From CAYNYI01 sp964401455 (GTDB lineage Bacteria > Fibrobacterota > OXYB2-FULL-49-7 > CAYNYI01): a stretch of DNA of 18,524 nt. Under the pieces are notes generated by a model. The model was not told the DNA's origin, did no database searches, and was given only the letters and a program-made list of their open reading frames with translations. The DNA is taken from NCBI GenBank assembly GCA_964401455.1, contig CAYNYI010000064.1, forward strand, positions 1 to 18,524. The letters are read 5' to 3'. Made by a program: the position numbers and the translations under genes. Shown here piece by piece: positions 14,990 to 18,524 of this stretch (within the stretch, counting starts at the first letter, position 1; the number at the start of each line of letters is the position of its first letter).

Positions 14990-15967
14990 TCATTCGTCAT
15001 CTTTTCCCGAATCGCTGCGGAATGCCCTGCTGATCCGATCGTTAATCGCCATTCCCAGCCCGTATTCCGGCATTGGAGATGTAATGATTACATCAAGATT
15101 CATAGCATCAAGCCTTCTCATAGCTGCGAAAAGCCTGCTGGCTGCTTCCTCCAAATCTTCCTTTTCTGAAAGTACCTCAACCGCCTCATATTTAATATCG
15201 GAAGATGCCTTTAAAGGACCGTATGAAAGGTATCCCATCCTGCCCCACTCAGCATGGTCCGCCTCAGACTCCGGAATTAAAGGAGTCGCGGGAGCATAAT
15301 GGCGCATCTGTCTTCCGGGAGAAACGTTTCTCATTGAATACTTCGACGGTATATTGACTTCTCCGGTAATAGAAGCTATTTTCTCAAGAGAGATACCCCC
15401 GGGACGAAGGAGAAAGGGTACATCGTCCGTAAATTTTATTATCGTTGATTCCACGCCGATTCTACATGGACCTCCGTCAAGAATCATATCGATTTTTTTC
15501 CCGAATTGTTCCCGCACATGTTCCGGAGTTGTGGGGCTTATCCTTCCGAATTTATTGGCACTGGGGGCGGCAATCGGTGTACCCGCGTTTTTAATGAGAT
15601 TAAGCGCGATTTTATTATCCGGCACACGAAGAGCCACATCAGGTAAACCCGATGTCACTATTTCCGGAATGATACTTTTCTTAGGTAGTATAAGGGTAAG
15701 AGGACCAGGCCAGAATTTTTGCATCAATTCACGAGCTTTTCCGGGTATATCCTCCGCGAGCCGGTCAGCCTCGGACGAATCAGCAATATGAACAATAAGC
15801 GGATCAAATTTCGGCCTCTGCTTAGCCGAAAATATTTTCGCAACAGCCTCCGGATTAAGCGCATCAGCTCCAAGCCCATATACTGTTTCGGTAGGAAAGG
15901 CTACAAGACCGCCGCCGCCAATTATTCCCGCCGCGAGCTCAATTGCATTTTCTGAGTTTACGGACAT
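14990..15967 (-). CDS. sua5: L-threonylcarbamoyladenylate synthase, Sua5 type
   Basis: Makes threonylcarbamoyl-AMP from threonine, bicarbonate and ATP, the first step of t6A37 tRNA modification, in the cytosol. The 325 residues have two parts. The YrdC/TsaC domain (1-~200) has PTETVYGLGADA at 25-36, KQRPKFDPLIVH at 49-60 (Lys49, Arg51), SGLPDVALRVPDN at 106-118, APSANKFGRISPT at 134-146 and GGPCRIGVESTI at 165-176. A linker, SPGRQMRHYAP at 216-226, leads into the C-terminal Sua5 domain ending AINDRISRAFR. The length and linker separate it from the short TsaC form. It sits 26 bp after the DUF4914 gene and 30 bp before the MFS gene. Only a weak GGAA box precedes the ATG. A housekeeping gene placed behind an attenuator-like leader is unusual, unless it also has its own promoter. 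Confidence 0.92.
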   Translation of the reverse strand: MSVNSENAIELAAGIIGGGGLVAFPTETVYGLGADALNPEAVAKIFSAKQRPKFDPLIVHIADSSEADRLAEDIPGKARELMQKFWPGPLTLILPKKSIIPEIVTSGLPDVALRVPDNKIALNLIKNAGTPIAAPSANKFGRISPTTPEHVREQFGKKIDMILDGGPCRIGVESTIIKFTDDVPFLLRPGGISLEKIASITGEVNIPSKYSMRNVSPGRQMRHYAPATPLIPESEADHAEWGRMGYLSYGPLKASSDIKYEAVEVLSEKEDLEEAASRLFAAMRRLDAMNLDVIITSPMPEYGLGMAINDRISRAFRSDSGKDDE

Positions 15968-15993
15968 ATTCCGGTCAAATACCTGTTCTATTG

Positions 15994-17880
15994 TCAGAAA
16001 CGGATAAGATCCTCATAATCCTCTACTGAACCGTCATCATTGCAGCATTCGATTATTTTCTTACCCATCGGGTCGAGTTCATCACACAGGTACTTGTTCA
16101 ATTCTGTCTTAAAGAAGTCCATGAGGATTTTGGCGCCCTTATCATAGCCTTCTATTCCAACTTCAGGCTGTTCATCCACACGTAGAAACTCGTGCGGTAT
16201 CATGCTGCCCTCAACCTGCATTGATTTCAGGGTATTTCCGAGTATAGGACACCTTGCCTTAATGAGCTGATCGGCTTTAAACTTTGCCATACCGCGCCGC
16301 GCCATATATTCGCGGGAGACCCACTGAGGCATAAAGCTCACAGCCCAAGCACCCACGTGCTGATTGGGTGTAAGAGAATACCGGGTTTCCGGAGTATCTA
16401 TAACCTGCTTTAAAAGCAAATTGGCATGATCAACAATTCTGCCCGAAGCAAAAGGCCAGTATGATCCTACCCCCTCGCTTGTAAGGGCTTTGCTGTCTGT
16501 AATGCTCGGATTAGCATAACCGCGTGGAGAGACGAGACGCCACAACCAGGCCAGAGCAGGTGGCAGAAGATGGAGATAGCCTACTATACCGTAGCTGGGA
16601 TCATCCTGTGAGCACGGCGGGGTGCGTATCCCGAAATTCCTGAGCTGTACTTCAACAACCTCATTAACAGAACCCGGCACAAGTTTTCTGGGCATAATAA
16701 CCCGCGGGTTTGGACAGGGAACTCCGGGTTTGTCTTCGATATGTTCCCAGATAAGACAGGTTGAATCGGGAGCGCCCTCAAGATTCAGGAAAATCAGAGG
16801 CTCATCCGGATGAATCGTCATTCTTTCAAGGTACGGGTCTGTACCATAGTTCTGGATATGATTCAGCCTTAAAAACCATGATTCTTCCGCGTCGCAGGCC
16901 ACAACCCTGCCTTCCCCGTTCTGCACAGAAGCGTGACACATTGCCATATCATCAGTTACCGGATTAAGAACACAGCCTCTAGGAAGGGTAAGAAATTTTT
17001 TATCTCCGCTTATAAGGTTCTTACCAAGGAGGAGACGTCCATCTTCCTCCCGGTGTACATGCTCAAGCATTTCGCTTTTCCCGCTGCCGCTTGCTCCTTC
17101 GTGCATAATAGTAGTAACATTATCATAAGGTGTAACAACCTGCACCGTAGAAGCATGCAGTGTGGTCCATTTTTCTTCTTCACCAATGGAAAGCAGGACT
17201 CCGTACACACCCTTCTTTGCGCTTGGTCCGGGATAAAGATTAAAAGAAAAAATCTCGTAAAGATCATCGCGCCGATTATGCGTCACAACCTGCTTTCCTC
17301 CAAAATGAGTATGCCGAAAAGGAGGCGCGACAAAAAGAGCCATATGAGCGCTGAATTTATTTTTCAAAGTGGTAACATCAATTATTCCCTGAAGATCGGC
17401 AAGACCCGCGATAAAAAAGCCGGCATTCGCGGGTGATATAAGCAAACCTCCATAGCCTTCATCCTCAGAAAAAGCACCAATATTAAAAGCAGTGACCACA
17501 AGGTCCTGCGTTTTCATCCATTCAAATGTTTCATCGCGCAGCCCGCTGAACTTTTTGTTGAACTTTTCCTCGAACCGCATTTTATCTGTCGGCTTGTCAT
17601 CTCCGATCAACATGCAATCGGGATCCCGGCGCCGCATATACTCTTCAGGGTAGTTAACAGCAAAGCCGTTTTTACATCTGTTTACATTTACTTCGGTTAC
17701 AAATTTACCATCAACATCATAACCGACCTCAAAGGTTTTATTTTCGGAATTTCCCAGAACAAGGTCTATGAGAGTCTTACGATCTCCGGCATAGCGGCAC
17801 GACCTGGCGGAGACTAAAAGATCTCTTATATGCTCGGGTAAAACCATTTTGTCAAGATAGCTTATGTTAGATCCAGACAT
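15994..17880 (-). CDS. DUF4914 family protein with a P-loop (HPr-kinase/PEPCK-like nucleotide site)
   Basis: Function unknown. The 628 residues, without signal peptide or membrane segment, carry one clear nucleotide-binding motif, GASGSGKS at 262-269 in the context MHEGASGSGKSEM. The Gly-Lys-Ser followed by Glu recalls HPr kinase (GxSGxGKSE), and PEP carboxykinases have a related GLSGTGKT loop. Downstream lie LNPVTDDMAMC at 305-315, VACDAEESWFLRLN at 327-340, PLIFLNLEGAPDS at 361-373 and NPRVIMPRKLVPG at 391-403. Acidic pairs such as Asp310-Asp311 could bind metal, but no catalytic set can be assigned. The N-terminal ~240 residues are distinct, with HRHTHFGG-like His-rich sequence near 189-195. 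An AAGGAA box lies five bases before the ATG. It leads the operon with sua5 and the MFS gene, behind a ~120-base structured leader. I take it as an ATP-using enzyme, possibly a small-molecule kinase or a carboxykinase relative. Confidence 0.75.
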   Translation of the reverse strand: MSGSNISYLDKMVLPEHIRDLLVSARSCRYAGDRKTLIDLVLGNSENKTFEVGYDVDGKFVTEVNVNRCKNGFAVNYPEEYMRRRDPDCMLIGDDKPTDKMRFEEKFNKKFSGLRDETFEWMKTQDLVVTAFNIGAFSEDEGYGGLLISPANAGFFIAGLADLQGIIDVTTLKNKFSAHMALFVAPPFRHTHFGGKQVVTHNRRDDLYEIFSFNLYPGPSAKKGVYGVLLSIGEEEKWTTLHASTVQVVTPYDNVTTIMHEGASGSGKSEMLEHVHREEDGRLLLGKNLISGDKKFLTLPRGCVLNPVTDDMAMCHASVQNGEGRVVACDAEESWFLRLNHIQNYGTDPYLERMTIHPDEPLIFLNLEGAPDSTCLIWEHIEDKPGVPCPNPRVIMPRKLVPGSVNEVVEVQLRNFGIRTPPCSQDDPSYGIVGYLHLLPPALAWLWRLVSPRGYANPSITDSKALTSEGVGSYWPFASGRIVDHANLLLKQVIDTPETRYSLTPNQHVGAWAVSFMPQWVSREYMARRGMAKFKADQLIKARCPILGNTLKSMQVEGSMIPHEFLRVDEQPEVGIEGYDKGAKILMDFFKTELNKYLCDELDPMGKKIIECCNDDGSVEDYEDLIRF

Positions 17881-17907
17881 AAGGTTTCCTTTCTTTTTTA
17901 ATAAACT

Positions 17908-17955
17908 AAATAAAGAAGGCCATTAGTAAGAAACCCTCCATCCTTACTAACGGCC
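17908..17955 (-). terminator. Terminator-like hairpin in the leader of the DUF4914 gene (candidate attenuator)
   Basis: On the minus-strand RNA a 13-base arm GGCCGUUAGUAAG (17955-17943) pairs fully with CUUACUAAUGGCC (17930-17918), including one G-U pair, around a 12-base loop. It is followed by UUCUUUAUUU (17917-17908). The plus strand would have an A-C mismatch at the G-U position, so the stem is best formed by the transcript of the DUF4914 operon. It stands between promoter and ribosome binding site, the place of an attenuator, and does not follow any gene directly. Confidence 0.6.
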
Positions 17956-18004
17956 CGTCCGAGAACCTGGCGCTCAAGAGCCACCCTTTTCTCCAACTTT
18001 CCGT
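17908..18004 (-). ncRNA. Structured 5' leader of the DUF4914 operon (candidate riboswitch/attenuator or small RNA)
   Basis: From the predicted start at about 18004 the transcript runs ~124 bases before the DUF4914 ATG. The first ~50 bases can fold: GAGAA pairs with UUCUC, enclosing a GGUGGCU/AGCGCC hairpin with one bulged G. A GGACGGG stretch then leads into the 13-bp terminator-like hairpin and U-rich tail. The arrangement of a folded upstream domain, a terminator hairpin and then a ribosome binding site is that of a riboswitch or protein-controlled attenuator. I compared it from memory with common classes (TPP, SAM, cobalamin, glycine, lysine, c-di-GMP, glmS, ZTP, guanidine, T-box) and it fits none. 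If termination is efficient it would also yield a ~95-base small RNA. Confidence 0.45.
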
Positions 18005-18026
18005 GCTGAAAATATAATAATTCAGC
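18005..18026. promoter_or_regulatory. Inverted repeat around the -10 box of the DUF4914 promoter
   Basis: GCTGAA-N10-TTCAGC, perfect six-base arms (18005-18010 and 18021-18026), enclosing the -10 box at 18011-18016. The spacing of one and a half helical turns between arm centres and its place on the promoter suit a repressor dimer. Confidence 0.4.
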
Positions 18027-18039
18027 CGCTTATAGTCAA
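18011..18039 (-). promoter_or_regulatory. Predicted sigma70-type promoter of the DUF4914 operon
   Basis: Minus strand: TTGACT (18039-18034), 17 bp, TATATT (18016-18011), the best promoter match in the window. Predicted start is an A near 18004. It lies between the DUF2294 gene and the structured leader, so the DUF4914 operon can be transcribed independently of the upstream gene. Confidence 0.65.
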
Positions 18040-18042
18040 AAT

Positions 18043-18085
18043 AAAAAAAAATCCCCGGAACGAGTAATCAACCGCTGAAGTCCGG
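18043..18085 (-). terminator. Weak candidate terminator after the DUF2294 gene
   Basis: Minus strand: CCGGA (18085-18081) and UCCGG (18059-18055) can pair around a 21-base loop that includes the stop codon, followed three bases later by nine U (18051-18043). The stem is short, but the U run is strong and sits just before the next promoter. Confidence 0.35.
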
Positions 18086-18442
18086 CGCTCTTTCCAGTGT
18101 AAACACAATTACCCTTTCGCCAGTTTTAGAACTGATATCTGTGTGCAGAGAAACAACTTTTATGCCAAGTATATCCTTTATTATTGTCTCAAGAAGAAAA
18201 CGGGCCTTTTCAATGAGTTCCTGACGGACCTCCTTTATCAGCTTTCTTCCGGTATCTCCGTTCTCGGCTTTAGTCAAATGTTTTTCTGCGCGGGTCAATA
18301 CACCACGCAGCCTTATAAAAACCGTGTCGGCTATTATATAGGTAACGGCTTCTTCAGGGCCGCGTCCCATATATTCCTGCTCAAACTTTACTATGGCTTC
18401 GGTTATCTGAGACTCGGCTTTACCACGGGAATTTTTCTGCAT
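18068..18442 (-). CDS. DUF2294 / MpsC-family protein
   Basis: Small 124-residue soluble protein that closely fits the DUF2294 pattern: an N-terminal helix ITEAIVKFEQEYMGRGPEEAVTYI at 13-36, FIRLRGVLTRAEKHLTK in the middle, the RKLIKEVRQELIEKAR helix, and the conserved LGIKVVSLHTDISSKTGERV stretch near the C-terminus, ending VFTLERAPDFSG. In Staphylococcus aureus a member (MpsC) accompanies a membrane-potential-generating system, but stand-alone copies such as this are common and uncharacterised. No partner genes (MpsA/B) are visible here. The ATG has no clear Shine-Dalgarno box and no better start is available. It stands alone ahead of the DUF4914 promoter. Confidence 0.8.
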   Translation of the reverse strand: MQKNSRGKAESQITEAIVKFEQEYMGRGPEEAVTYIIADTVFIRLRGVLTRAEKHLTKAENGDTGRKLIKEVRQELIEKARFLLETIIKDILGIKVVSLHTDISSKTGERVIVFTLERAPDFSG

Positions 18443-18470
18443 AGCTGTTTTTCTATTGTGAGTGGCTGTA

Positions 18471-18524
18471 CCAAAAGGTGCCAGGTGTGCGTGTTAGGTA
18501 ATTCGAGGACACTTTTCCAAAAAC
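18471..18524. repeat. Possible end of a REP/RAYT-type (IS200-like) repeat at the right edge
   Basis: The last 54 bases contain CCAAAAGGTGCCAGGTGTGC and then TAATTCGAGGACACTTTTCC. GGTG(C/T)CAGG-type palindrome pieces together with ATTCGNGGACA are what I remember from REP sequences next to Y1 (RAYT) transposases in many bacteria. AAAAGGTG and CACTTTTC form an imperfect inverted pair. No transposase is inside the window. Confidence 0.3.

Noticed and set aside
17908..18004. DUF4914 leader considered as a glmS ribozyme (an AGCGCCAG piece is present), guanidine-II (a GGACGGGCC hairpin) or T-box (an AAGGGTGG piece)
   Set aside because: The remaining core of each class is missing: no glmS core helices, only one ACGG-type loop, and no T-box stem I or NCCA-binding bulge.

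Overview
The window looks like a stretch of chromosome from a Gram-negative-type (diderm), probably anaerobic, heterotrophic bacterium. A predicted secreted beta-barrel protein of the DUF3078 type implies an outer membrane. The gene content (eukaryote-type hexokinase, DUF4954, DUF4914, a ~390-residue SerA with ACT domain, a LarA-type nickel racemase, a DUF362/ferredoxin protein) is what one sees in Spirochaetota, Bacteroidota and neighbouring candidate phyla. Most starts have good AGGAG-type ribosome binding sites, and several promoters fit TTGNNN-N17-TATATT. That argues against typical Bacteroidota signals and mildly favours a spirochaete-like or candidate-phylum host. The phylum call is an inference of low confidence. 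No phage genes, CRISPR array, rRNA or tRNA were seen. Base composition and codon use look even by eye.

Layout. (1) 1-2901, minus strand: DUF362/ferredoxin protein, LarA-family enzyme, then gnd (6-phosphogluconate dehydrogenase, cut by the left edge). (2) 3030-3854, plus: nagB, whose 3' end overlaps the convergent outer-membrane-type gene (3818-4711, minus). (3) 5044-8503, minus: a tightly overlapping hexokinase > PIG-L deacetylase > MATE exporter operon. (4) 8649-11074, plus: a DUF4954 beta-helix protein and an unrecognised 135-residue protein. (5) 11083-12246, minus: serA, divergent from (6) an alanine/glycine:sodium symporter (12413-13777, plus). (7) 13805-17880, minus: DUF4914 P-loop protein > Sua5 > OFA-type MFS transporter, preceded by a promoter and a structured leader ending in a terminator-like hairpin. 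(8) 18068-18442, minus: a DUF2294/MpsC-family protein. The right edge carries sequence that resembles the end of a REP/RAYT-type repeat.

How the genes may work together. Much of the window is central sugar and amino-sugar metabolism. NagB, a hexokinase and a PIG-L N-deacetylase together could take free GlcNAc to GlcN, GlcN-6-P and fructose-6-P without NagA; this is a hypothesis. Gnd beside a LarA homologue suggests sugar-acid chemistry. SerA and the AGCS symporter pair amino-acid synthesis with uptake.

The most interesting unexplained parts are the DUF4914 gene with its attenuator-like leader, and the DUF4954 gene, whose two flanks share a pair of short sequence elements in swapped order.
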